Source: Gigaspora rosea (lineage: Eukaryota > Glomeromycota > Glomeromycetes > Diversisporales > Gigasporaceae). Taken from it: a stretch of 64,000 bases of DNA. The position numbers and the translations under genes were made by a program. A model generated the notes under the pieces. That model saw nothing but the letters and a program-made list of their open reading frames with translations, was not told where the DNA came from and did no database searches. The stretch spans positions 29,206-93,205 of the forward strand of contig QKWP01001745.1 of assembly GCA_003550325.1 (NCBI GenBank), written 5' to 3'. This document shows, one piece after another, positions 1 through 10,709 of this stretch (its first letter is position 1; every line of letters begins with the position of its first letter).

Positions 1-1284
1 TAATATATTAAACTAACTTTTTTCTATTAATAATTCAGTATAAATAGTGGTTAGATATAAATTATCTTTAAAGATAAGTTTTTTTTATTTTTAATTTATA
101 TTTTTTATTTTTTTTTCTACTTATTTTTTTTCATTTTTTGTTGCTATGTTTTTTTTGTCATTGTTGGAGTCATCATTGAATAGAGTCATTGTTGAATAGA
201 GTTAGAATTATTATTAAATGGAGTCATTGTTAAATGAGTCGTCATTATAATTAGAGTAGAATTGTTGAATTGATGCTAAGTAGGTATTGGGCATTGTTAA
301 TTTTTCTTGACCTGTTTGGCACCTTATGGGAACTGGTCCAGGAGAAGTATAGTTGCATCGTGGGAGAGTTTAGTTTATTGTTGATTTTGCTTTAAGATTC
401 TATCTCTGTATTACGAATTTGTTTGTATTATTTTTTTAAATTAATAAAAAATGATTTCGTATAAATATAATGACCAATTAAAATCGATCATATGATTCAT
501 ATAATGACTGATTAGTAATAGTCATTATATGAATCATATGATCATTTTTAATTAGTTGATCACAGGATCATCTTAAAATAACACCCAAATTTATATTATT
601 ACAACTTAAATTACAAGTCAACATTAACCCTTTTCAATCTTTTTTCAGTGATCTGCATCTGATTGTTGCCTTTTTAGAGTAATCTGCTTCTGATCATTAT
701 CTTATAAGTTACTGTTTGAGCATGTGCTAGTTGAATTATTGGTTTAGTGCCTTGCTTATGACCTGGTACATTTTCTTTTAAGATAAGAAGAAAAGGATCT
801 TCATAAAACATTTTTATATATAGTATGCTTTATCTGATCTATTTGATCAGCGTGCACTAATATATCTGATATATCTGCGCATGTGCTCCCAAAAACATTT
901 TGTAGAGTACAGGTTATATTTATACTTTTTATTGTAAAGGACTGTGTGAATTGTATATGTAATGATTCTATAAATTATTTTAGTTGAAAAAGTCTGAATA
1001 TTGGTTTTAGAATGAGAAATGAAGCTTCAGATTATTTAATGTTTGATAGGTGTATAGCTAATTTTGCATGAGACAAAAAAACAAAATATTTTAGCCAGCT
1101 GTGTTTATGTTACTTTTTTAATGCGTATGTGATTAAAAACTATTATAGTATCAATATTGCTGATTATGCGGTGTAAAGATCATGAAATGAATAGCTTTTA
1201 ACTTAATCAAGTATTATTAGTTTTTGATTTACTGATCGGTAGTGATAATTATTACTTGACAATCGATTATTATTGTGATTACAA
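1..1284. other. AT-rich intergenic DNA, no gene seen
   Basis: No coding region can be supported here. The sequence is low in GC, with poly-T runs. The only structure I can define is a short perfect hairpin at 486-543, listed separately. Scattered ATG/stop-rich text in all frames argues against an unannotated exon. Confidence 0.7.
486..543. repeat. Perfect 24-bp hairpin
   Basis: The stem 486-509 is exactly complementary to 520-543, with a 10-nt loop. The stem is AT-rich and begins GATCATATGATTCATATA. It may be a very short foldback element or the relic of one; no target duplication is evident. Confidence 0.7.
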
Positions 1285-1445
1285 TAGGACCCCGAAATAG
1301 ATTAGGTATGAGTTTGCTTATTTTAAAAGTGTTTTATGCAGATTTTTTCTATTTATAATAATTTTTTGCTTATTTTTGAAGTTTTTTTTGCATATCTTTT
1401 CTTTTTAGTAACTCTATAATTAACCTGATATATTTTGGGGTCCTA
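1285..1445. mobile_element. 161-bp MITE, ends TAGGACCCC, TSD TTACAA
   Basis: Terminal inverted repeats begin TAGGACCCCGAAATAGAT on the left and read TAGGACCCCAAAATATAT on the complement of the right end. A 6-bp direct repeat TTACAA (1279-1284 and 1446-1451) flanks it and is the probable target duplication. A related end (TAGGACCCCGAAATAGG) occurs near 59832, so the family is dispersed. It has no coding capacity. Confidence 0.75.
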
Positions 1446-2220
1446 TTACAATTGCAATTGCACATTGTTTGCTATTTATAATAAAATATTATCGTTAATG
1501 TATTATGATGACATACTGATACAGTTAAAAAAAAATGAAGCAGACTTAAAAAATAGTAAACAAGTACGAATATGATTGCAAACATGATTAATTAGGTGAT
1601 AGATCATTACTATCAATCAAAGACAACAATTTTTACAAGTCATGATATTAATTAATTGATTAAATACAGTAAGAATGACTTTACTATACTTATTGTTATG
1701 CATCAGCATTCGTGGTTTGTATTACTTATTTATTACTTGATCAATATTTAGATAAAAAAATGGATTCTTTAAATGTTACTATTAACTACAAATATACTTG
1801 GTAATTCAGTAATTGTACTCGGAACATAGTACTATGTACAAAGTGTACAGTTTACTAGGGGTTAAATGGTGTGTACAAATTCAAGAATCTGATTGGAAGA
1901 TTGACCTGTGACCTTAAAATTCTATTATTAGTTCATGTGTATATGTCTTTGACCGGTCATTAATTAAATACAAAAAAGTAACTAATACAATAATATAATC
2001 TCTGTTAGTATTATTAAGAGTTCTTTTATGTACTGTACAGAAGTGTTGAAAAGTCATCTGTGATTAAATGTCCAAAAAAACTAGTAGGTTGATCCATTCT
2101 GGGCCTTGTTAAGTATGCTATGTTTTTAATTAGTTCTTTTCAACTATATAGTATAATATGACTAAAAACTATGTATCAAGCTCTTGAGTCAGGTGTTAAT
2201 ATTATAATATCAATTTTCCT
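1446..2220. other. AT-rich intergenic DNA
   Basis: No ORF of substance, RNA gene or clear repeat was seen. It separates the MITE at 1285 from the duplicated segment starting near 2222. Confidence 0.6.
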
Positions 2221-2221
2221 T

Positions 2222-2348
2222 ATATTATGGTTTACAGGCATTTGAAATGCTGTGTCTCTTTTGTATCTGATTGGTTAATCTATCTTTGTGACTTCTGAAT
2301 GTATTTCTATATTTGTACATACTCTATGGGTATTTTACTTATTCGCGG
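2222..2348 (+). repeat. Duplicated 127-bp segment, unoccupied copy
   Basis: This stretch matches 3030-3111 plus 3350-3372 almost base for base (for example GACTTCTGAATGTATTTCTA). The second copy carries a MITE at 3112-3349, so this copy is the empty site for that insertion. Copies are in direct orientation about 0.8 kb apart. Confidence 0.85.
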
Positions 2349-2379
2349 GTAACACAACCCAAAAAAGAAAATCTGATTT

Positions 2380-2612
2380 TGTAAATAAACTAAGTGCATG
2401 AAATAAAAATTTAGGGTTAGAGTCTTAACGTTAGAGCCTATAAAGTTAGAGTGATGTTTAATATAAGTAAAATTCTAATTAGTGCGCCAAAATTGATTTA
2501 AAGATTAGTTTTTGTGTATTTCGGATTCTTCGTCGAGCTGATCCGTAATAGTCAAAATTTGCACTCTCCGATTGGCTATTTCCTCTCAGGAGCTTGTATT
2601 ACCCATGCAAAT
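2380..2612 (+). repeat. Dispersed repeat, copy 1 (partner at 37586)
   Basis: Shares long tracts with 37586-37860: an AAATAAACTAAGTGC start, a telomere-like TTAGGGTTAG stretch, then TCAAAATTTGCACTCTCCGA and the end AAATAAGTGGATGC. The two copies differ by indels of tens of bases in the middle. No coding potential is seen. Confidence 0.8.
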
Positions 2613-2632
2613 AAGTGGATGCCTTTATGGGG

Positions 2633-2692
2633 TACCAGGAACAGAGTACAAAGTACGTAGTCTACCAGGAACGGAGTACAAAGTACGTAGTG
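2633..2692 (+). repeat. 30-bp tandem repeat, two copies
   Basis: Two 30-bp units beginning TACCAGGAAC(A/G)GAGTACAAAG lie head to tail. The CCAGGAAC core recurs at 3460, 25660, 27240, 34810-34860 and 34930, so this is a fragment of a dispersed family. Confidence 0.85.
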
Positions 2693-2770
2693 TATGGTTT
2701 GGGTACCCTAGCCATTACAAAAAAAGTTTGGGTCACGTGATAACTGATAAAAATCTTTAAGTTTATTTAG

Positions 2771-2808
2771 ATTAGGGTTAGGGTTAGGAACAGGGTCAGG
2801 GTTAGAGA
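2771..2808 (+). repeat. Short interstitial telomere-like repeat
   Basis: Contains consecutive and near-consecutive TTAGGG units (TTAGGGTTAGGGTTAGG, then AGGGTCAGGGTTAG). The run is only about 35 bp and lies inside the window, so it is not a chromosome end. Similar short TTAGGG or CCCTAA tracts occur near 18020, 31380 and 48650-49010, usually inside mobile elements. Confidence 0.75.
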
Positions 2809-3111
2809 GTGCTATAGGTAAAATTACCTCACCGATATTTTTTGTTAGTGCGCAGAAGGTTGGCATTTGTTGAGAAATAAACGATTTCTTCTAATTTTCT
2901 TTAGAGTGAATGTTTGTTTTGAATTTTCCTGATCATGTTACATTACACCAAATTGGAAATCCTTATTGGCTAATTTACTGCAGATTGTCACATGATCCAA
3001 ACTTTTTTGCCATGGCTAGGGCACTCATATAGTTTACAGGTATTTGAAATGCTGTCTCTTTTGTATCTGATTGGTTAATCTATCCTTGTGACTTCTGAAT
3101 GTATTTCTATA

Positions 3112-3349
3112 TAGGGTCTTTGCCTTGAAAATGATCTTACGGGGCTATGTAGATTTTATGAATAAAAATTAAAATTTTTAGCTATCTAGTAATCCAATTC
3201 AAAGAAACTTTTTTTTATTTTTTAGAGCTTAGTGAGTTCTATGAAATAAAAAAAATTATTTGAATTGGATTATTGGATGACTAGAAATTTTAATTTTTAT
3301 TCATAAGATCTACATAGCCCCAAAAGGTCATTTTCAAGGCAAAGACCCA
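3112..3349. mobile_element. 238-bp foldback MITE, TA target, GGGTCTTTG ends
   Basis: The element is almost one long hairpin: the left arm from TAGGGTCTTTGCC pairs with the right arm ending GGCAAAGACCCA. Comparison with the unoccupied copy at 2222-2348 shows that exactly this segment plus a duplicated TA was added (TA at 3110-3111 and 3350-3351; the repeat can also be read as ATAT). A TA duplication and short ends fit a Tc1/mariner-derived MITE. A sister copy is at 6030-6563. Confidence 0.9.
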
Positions 3350-3379
3350 TATTTGTACATACTCTATGGGGCTTTGATC

Positions 3380-6025
3380 TACTGTATCACATGCAAAAAA
3401 AAAACAGAACTTATGCCAAAACTGGTTTAACCTGTAACTCGCTGAAAATCTACTTTCTGTTCCTGGTTTTGCATGACAACGTCGCGCAGTTATTTATTAT
3501 TATTAAATTGATTGTACCTCTGATCATCTTTGTATCATCTTATATTATCTTTATTTTTATTATTCGCTCTTTTCTAATTTGTTTCTCTATACTCATTCTT
3601 TATTATTACTAGAAATGGGTTTAGTCACGGTCAGTTATCAGTTGGTTATTATTGTGTTCTATAATAAAAATTACAGCATTTCCCTATATTACTATGCCTT
3701 ATAATCATCATTTTTTCTTATATAATAATTAATTGATCATACTTTTAATTATCTTTATATCGTCCCACCTTGTTACTAATTTCATCCTTGTTCCTTTTCT
3801 AATTTGTTTCTCCTACATTATTACTATATACTGTATAGATCTTTTTTATCTATCTATAGTTCTTCCAATTTCTATATATGTTCTCTATATATATTTAATT
3901 ACTATACACAAATTCTATACTATATTATTCTGTGATGCATAAAAATGAATTGGAAATAGACAATACTAAGCATCGGTTAAACAAACCAAGCCTTTATATA
4001 TTATAGCAAATCTGCTGGTCTGATGAAGAGTTAGTAAAGCAGATTTCGAAATAAATATTTCAGGTGTAATATCTTAATACAGATAGTAATACGAGGGAAA
4101 GTTCATTGGTATTCAAGGAATTAAAAATTAGTAATTTCAGAAAGAAGCTGATTTTGCAATTGAATAGTTTAGTTATTTATGTATATCGAACATGTATATA
4201 AGTTTGATGTATTCACTCTTTATATATCTTCAGAAAAGCATTAGGTATTATCATAATAATTTCTTCTTTGTAATAAAGTTAATTCTTATTATATTGTATC
4301 TTGCAACTTTTATTTATTTTTGTATTGCTTTTTTTTGAATTCCTTTTTACATATTTATAAATTGACTCTATATATTCCTTCTCTTGTTTGCTATCACTGA
4401 CTAAACTCGGCCCCTAATCTGATGCTTACCCAATTTGATAGTGACATCAGTTAATTACTCATAGCCAATTGACCATAGTTAGTTATATTGTTAAGTAACT
4501 TGTTATAGCTGATAAATTATTTCTCCAATTATTCAATCAAATATCTAAATAAGTGACAAGTAGGGATGGGCACTATACAAACTGCTGAAAGAGAAACAAA
4601 GCACGGCAATTTACATCACATGAACAATAAAAGAACTTTAAGACCTAGTGTCACTACAGTAATATTTCTGTACTATGATATTACTTAATTAACTACTGCC
4701 TTAATTTGATCGATCATTGATTATTCTTAGCTGTACTTTCATAACATATGTTATTAGGGTAGCTATGCAATGCAAGAAACGTTGCATATCACAGAGTTAA
4801 ACAGTTTATGGATGTAACTATTATCTTGCTCAACTAATTATCAATTTATAAACATCTTGCTTGGAACAAGACACACACTGAAACAACTATCAGGCATAAG
4901 TATCTTTACTATATGCTTCTCTTTTCTTTTTCATTACCAGCCAGAAGACTACCTTTTGCACTTTCTATTTATATTAATTTTGTGATTACATATATTGTAT
5001 AACTCTTATACTTCTCTATATTTTACATTTTTCATTGTAATAAAATAAACTCTTAAATTCTACTAATAGCTAATAAATTCGTCATTGTTATGGTGATCAA
5101 TAATTACAATAACATTGCCCAATATTATAATACTTGTTATAATACTAGTTGATTTTATTACTATATAAGCTATTCAAATTTATTTTCATTCTATCTTTGC
5201 ACTTTTTGTTTTGTTATACATTTTGTAATAAATAACTAATAATCACTTTATAGCCAGCTTAGTTAATAAACAATTAATTTACAGACGAGATTATTCTACA
5301 GATGGTTAATTTACAGACTAATTCATTTTGTTGACAATATATTTAGCTGACAATTTTTCATAAATTACACCAGCTTTACTACAAATTCTCGAACAACACC
5401 TATGCCCACTAGTTCAAGAATTTACGGTAAATTAAAACTTAATTCTAATGACAATAACTAAAATTAATTTGTCTGTGAAATCTTATATTATTGAAATAAA
5501 TACCAATCAAACAAACTTATTTGTGAATAAATCATCTATAAAACAACTTTATTTGTAATTAAATTCTCTGCGAAGTAAGTTGTCTATGAAGTAATTTTTG
5601 GTGAATTGATGCTACTAAATATAATATTAAATAAAAACATAATAAAAATGAAATAGATCACAATAAATACAATTTGAATCTTAAGGCAATCTGATAGTGA
5701 AAGAGAATATTTTACCTGATTTCATTTCACTATATAATACATATTACCTCAGAATAACAAATTGCAAATCTGGTTTATATACAAACAGTAAAAGTGTATT
5801 ACACTAGCATAGCATATTGACATGTGAAATCATAGGTTTTTAACACCCATTCAAATGCAAGCTTTTGCAAACTCGCTATTCTAGATGACACAAAACTATA
5901 CACTCTGTCATGCATAACTATATTCCTGGTAAGGAGAGACAAACTAGATTCTGTGTTTTATATTAACCCCTCAGAGTTCTCTTTTACCTTTATAATCAAA
6001 AAAATTTAGATAAATTCAACTTAAT
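3380..6025. other. AT-rich intergenic DNA, spurious short ORFs only
   Basis: Two short ORFs near 3391-3612 and 3733-3942 encode only runs of I, L, F, S and Y typical of translated AT-rich DNA. They show no motif, so they are not called. The CCAGGAACAG-type dispersed repeat end appears near 3455-3490 (TTCCTGGTTTTGCATGACAA). Nothing else is supported. Confidence 0.6.
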
Positions 6026-6029
6026 TATA

Positions 6030-6563
6030 TGGGGTCTTTGCTAGGAAAACCACAGTTAGAGACTATTTAAATTTTGACAATAAAATTTGAAATTGCTAGC
6101 TATCTATTAATCCAATTTGAATAAACTTTCTTTTAATTTATAAAGCTAAAAAAGATTTATAAAATAAAAAAAAGTTTATTCAAATTGGATTAATAGATAG
6201 CTAGCAATTTCAAATTTTATTGTCAAAATCTAAATAGTCTCTAACTGTAGTTTCCTAGTAGGGTTCCACAATTTGATTTGATCTTCAAATATTTGAATCA
6301 AATATTTGATCAAATTCAAATTCAAATTTGACTGTATTTGATTTGATCAAATTCAAATCTGGCCAAATTTGATTTGATTTGACAAATATTTGATTTGATT
6401 TGAAAATTACTATTAAAAATTCAAATTCAAATCAAATTCAAATCCAAATATTTGAATCAAATCAAATTCAAATCAGGGTCAATTTGATTTGATCAAATTC
6501 AAATTGACCAAATATTTGATTTAATTTGAATTTGGGGAACCCTATTTCCTAGCAAAGGCCCCA
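6030..6563. mobile_element. Foldback MITE (240 bp) interrupted by a nested element
   Basis: Same family as 3112-3349: ends TGGGGTCTTTGCTAGGAAA and the complementary right end ...TTTCCTAGCAAAGGCCCCA, flanked by TA (6028-6029 and 6564-6565). Most of 6031-6250 is a near-perfect hairpin around GCTAGCTATCTATTAATCC. A second transposon at 6259-6544 sits inside the right arm. Removing it and one copy of its 8-bp duplication leaves 240 bp, against 238 bp for the sister copy. Confidence 0.9.
6259..6544. mobile_element. hAT-like foldback element built from AATTTGA words
   Basis: Ends are TAGGGTTCC and GGAACCCTA. An exact 8-bp target duplication TTTCCTAG lies at 6251-6258 and 6545-6552. An 8-bp duplication with a TAGGG-type end is typical of hAT elements. 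The 286-bp interior is almost entirely ATTTGAATTTGA-type words and their complements, giving many alternative hairpins. It inserted into the right arm of the MITE at 6030-6563. Confidence 0.9.
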
Positions 6564-6565
6564 TA

Positions 6566-7920
6566 TAATAATTTACTAGCAAATATTTATAAAAAAATCT
6601 AAATAAATTCATACTTTTTTAATTTTCTAAACAAACTTAAAAGATAAAAAAAAATTTTTAGACTTCATTATTTTCAAACAAGTTAATTCTAAACTCACAA
6701 ATGAACACATTAAAATTATGTCTTTTAACATAATAGAATTATGTTTTAAATTTTAAAACAATAACCAGCAGTCAATAAATAAGTACAAAATCTTGTTCAT
6801 TTCTAAATATATAATATATCAATACATTACAATATATTATTTATTTCTAACTCCCTTTAAGCAACTCAAGCGCCTAGCTTATTATTAAAATATATTTTAA
6901 ATTATTGTTTTGAATTATAAATACCTATTCTTTATATCCAATAAAAAAATTTTTTTATATGTTCCATTTTGGATTATTCATATAAAAAACACAAAATTTT
7001 AAACTCTAATAACTTGATAACAAATAATTTTTTAAAAAAATTAAGGCTGCTATTTTGTAGTAACTTCATTTAGCTTTAAAACAGTGGCTTTCTTTTTTTT
7101 GTATTATTTTCTGTATTATAAGCTATTAGCTTTTAAAAATTAGTTATTTTATTGTTATCTCTAAGTGTCCTGCACTATATATCTAAAAGAATATTTTAGA
7201 AAGAAATTTTATTTCAAATTTGTTCCAAAACACTATTTATATAATTCTTTATTTTTACTTGTAACTTGATTCTGATTCAGTAGATATGTTTCTTGATTTA
7301 AAAAGAGCAAACACTATAAATCTTTTATTTCCACTTTTTTAAAATTTCAAAAAGTTCAAAAGAATGCCAGAAAAGTACTAAACCAAAAGAGTTTGTAAGA
7401 GTATATACTATATAGAATAGTATATTTTATCAGGTCTCTATTTCTATTTTTATATTTATAAACTTAATTGCTAATTTATATAAGAAGGATAGTATTTTAT
7501 AGGTGCAAATTACTATTAAATTTATTATAATTATGAATATTTTTTTCCTCCATAGCTAACTTTTTTTTTATTATGCTAATGTACTAGATTTTCTAATTGA
7601 AAAATGTAGAGAATACTTTTTTATATATAATGTAAAAAAAAAAAAAAATTTTATAAGTGTAGAGGAAAAAAAGATTTTATTCATATATAAAAAACATAGT
7701 AAATTATACTTTCATAATTTATAAAATCCTATTATTCATATGTGGATTGTGAATTAACAAAGCTCTAGAGTTTCTTTACTACTTTTTTGCTTGATAGTAC
7801 TATAGCTCACCAAGGTGCCTCACTTAAAAGTCTGCTAGTTTTTTCATCTCTATTCCAGGCACAGAATATCTAGTAAATAAGCTTTGTACCTAATGGCAGC
7901 TTGGTTAATTTTGTTATATT
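6566..7920. other. AT-rich intergenic DNA
   Basis: No coding region, RNA gene or defined repeat was found. Runs of A and T are frequent (for example the A-run near 7634). Confidence 0.6.
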
Positions 7921-8570
7921 TAAATATACAATAATAATTTCTTCAAGTTAGCAATTAATTCATTATACCTTTTTATCTTATAATTAATTTTACTTTTATA
8001 TCTTAAAGTTATTGTATTATTTGGTTAAATTTGTTAAATTTCTAGGAATCTAGTTAAATCTTAAGATGCATCATTTATATCTATTTAATAATTTTAAATA
8101 ACAATAATTTCTTCAAGTTAGCAATTGATTCATTATACCTTTTCATTATATAATTAATTTTACTTCTATAACTTAAAGCTTATATTATCTGGTTCAATTT
8201 CTAGCAATTTAATTAAATCTTCAGATACATCATCTATCTATTTAATAATTTAAAATATAATAATTTCTTTAAGTTAGCAATTAATTTATTATATCTTTTA
8301 ATTATATAATTAACTTTACTCTATATTTTAAAGTTATTGTATTATCTGGTTAAATTTCTAGCAATTTAGTTAAATCTTTGAAATGCATTATCTATCTGTT
8401 TAATAATTTAAATAACAATAATTTCTTCAAGTTAGCAATTGATTCATTATACCTTTTTATCATTTAATTAATTTTACTTTTATACCTTAAAGCTATCATA
8501 TTATTTGTTCAATTTCTAGCAATCTAGTTAAATCTTTGAATGCATCATCTATCTATTTAATAATTTAATG
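7920..8570 (+). repeat. AT-rich minisatellite, about 4 units of 155-172 bp
   Basis: Units recur with the marker AATTTCTTCAAGTTAGCAAT at about 7934, 8106, 8261 and 8420, and share CTGGTTCAATTTCTAGCAAT and CATCTATCTATTTAATAATT. The same array resumes at 9290-9715, after 720 bp of different DNA containing a MITE. An isolated fragment (TATCTGGTTCAATTTCTAGC) is found near 26600. Confidence 0.85.
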
Positions 8571-8681
8571 GATAGGATTTATCTGTACTAGATCTAGTAC
8601 ATTGTACTAGATTTAGTATACTATGTAAAGTAATAATTTGCAAAATTTTTAAAAAAATATTATAATATAAGTAATGATTTT

Positions 8682-9042
8682 CAGTAGGACTAAATCACAC
8701 TACTAGTGTTCAATACCAGTATGTGGTATAACATAAAGATCAATATCAAAAATAAACAAAAAAAAATAAACAAGTGTTAAAGTTGATAAATGTTAAGTTA
8801 GAGTTAATAGTTAGAGTTAAAGTGAGGCATAGAATATAGTAAAATTTCACAAGAGGGTTTTTTTTTAAAAAAAAGGTGGTTTCATAGATAAAATTTTGAG
8901 TTAGAAGGTATTGTTTAAAAAAATAGCAAAACAACAAAATTTTATGTTACACCTGATCTTTACATTATACTGCAATTAAAAAATTTAATTGGTGAAAATC
9001 ATTGTAGTGTTGAAACACTAGTAGTATGATTTAGTAAAACTG
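8682..9042. mobile_element. 361-bp MITE with MULE-type ends
   Basis: Left end CAGTAGGACTAAATCACAC and right end ATGATTTAGTAAAACTG are complementary apart from a few changes. Both carry the ACTAGTGTT inner motif also found at the ends of the large MULE at 14081-20527. Flanks ATGATTTT (8674-8681) and ATAATTTT (9043-9050) form an 8-bp duplication with one G/A difference. It is therefore a likely non-autonomous relative of that MULE, sitting within a block that splits a minisatellite. A low-complexity minus-strand ORF inside it is not credible. Confidence 0.8.
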
Positions 9043-9289
9043 ATAATTTTTACAATATAACTAATAATAATTTATTTTTTTATATCATAACAAGCCTTTA
9101 CAATTTTTATTTACTGAAACTTTTAATTTGCAAAATATATTAATAAATATAATTATAATTAACTTTACAAATGTACAAAATCTAGTACATTGAAAATTAC
9201 AAAAAAATACAATATATAAAAAAATTTTTTTTATAAAAACTTTATTATTATTAATTTAAAAAAAATACTGCTAAATATAATTAAACTTA

Positions 9290-9715
9290 CTTCTATACCT
9301 TAAAGCTATTGTATTATCTGGATCAATTTCTAGCAATCAGTTAAATCTTTGGATATTTTACCTATCTATTTAATAATTTAAAATATAATAATTTCTCCAA
9401 GTTACAATTGATTCATTATACCTTTTCATCTTTTAATTAATTTCACTTATATACCTTAAAGTTTTCATATTATCTGGTTAAATTTCTTGCAATCTAGTTA
9501 AATCTTCAGGTGCGTCATCTATCTATTTAATAATCTAAAATAACAATAATTTCACCAAATTAGCGATTGATTTGTTATACCTTTTCATCAAATAATTAAT
9601 TTCACTTCGATATCTTAAAGCTATCATATTATCTGGTTCAATTTCTAGCAATCTAGTTAAATCTTCAGATGTGTCATCTATCTATTTAATAATTTAAAAT
9701 AACAATAATTGATGA
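9290..9715 (+). repeat. AT-rich minisatellite, second block (about 3 units)
   Basis: Same 155-bp unit as 7920-8570 (shared TATTATCTGG(T/A)TCAATTTC, ATCTATTTAATAATTTAAAA). Together with the first block this was probably one array, later split. Confidence 0.8.
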
Positions 9716-10709
9716 TTTTTAGTAAAATCATCCAAGCTGATTTTAATAAAAATCTCATTTTCGTCATAACTGCACACTAAGTTAAATAAAACTAAATAAA
9801 AAACATTCATGAACTTAAGTAACTTATTTTAAGCACATAAATCAATAAATTTTCAGCATGCTTATATTTAACACGAAAGTATGAGATAAATTGTAAATAA
9901 CTGATAATTATAATTAATTTAAATCTATAGGCTGGTAAATTTTCTTATTCACAAACTATATTAAAGAGATACTCATGAGAAAGTAATTAGTATCAATGCA
10001 TGTATATGTGCGAACATATTCAGATATAACGTATTAAAATTTGATCCAAATTATACAACAAACTTTCCTTGCCCTTCAAATCACAGAATCGACCTTTTAT
10101 TTTCTTCTTTTTGTTAAGAAAACTACTAAAAGTTTCTTGAGACCTCTTTCTTATATCAAATGACTAATTATTAAAATAAAATAAAACTCTTAGAAATTAC
10201 TTGCCGATTACGTACGTACCAAATTTCTTAATTTGCATAATTAAGGATCTAATTTTGAAATTCCAATATCACAACCTCTACGCATTAGTTCTTTTGATTG
10301 CGAATTATTACTCTAATTTAATCTTTGATAAGTAACATTTATTATTTTTGTCTTGTACGTATAACTTTCGCTTTTTAGCTAGTCACGAAATCAAAATTGA
10401 TTTTTAGTGTCAGCTGGGTTATCAGACGTGTGTGAAATCCAATTCAATCTGAAGCCATAATGGAATTCGAGTCGTAATTTTTGCAAAAATGCAGGGGTGT
10501 AATACAAGGGGTGAACAATTTATTGTGGGAACGCTATCTTTGTATTTACCGGTACAATTTTTTTGATCAATATAATCTGTCATAGATTTACCTTATCTGG
10601 GGAATTCATTTAAAAAATTTTCACACATTCTGATTGGTTTAACATAAGTCCCAGTCATAAATTACATAAATTCTAAAATCAACCAAAAATTTCTGAATGA
10701 AATGCTATG
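9716..10709. other. Intergenic DNA upstream of the CRN relic
   Basis: No ORF or recognisable repeat was found. This would hold the promoter of the broken CRN gene that starts at 10710, but no specific element is recognisable. Confidence 0.55.

Noticed and set aside
2771..2808. TTAGGG run considered as a telomere
   Set aside because: It is only about 35 bp long and degenerate, with tens of kilobases of sequence continuing on the far side.
3391..3942. Two hydrophobic ORFs that look like membrane proteins
   Set aside because: In AT-rich DNA, random frames give I, L, F and Y runs. There is no conserved motif or gene context.
7920..9715. Regularly spaced repeats considered as a CRISPR array
   Set aside because: Units are 155-172 bp, contiguous and eukaryotic AT-rich minisatellite. 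There are no short repeats with unique spacers and no cas genes.
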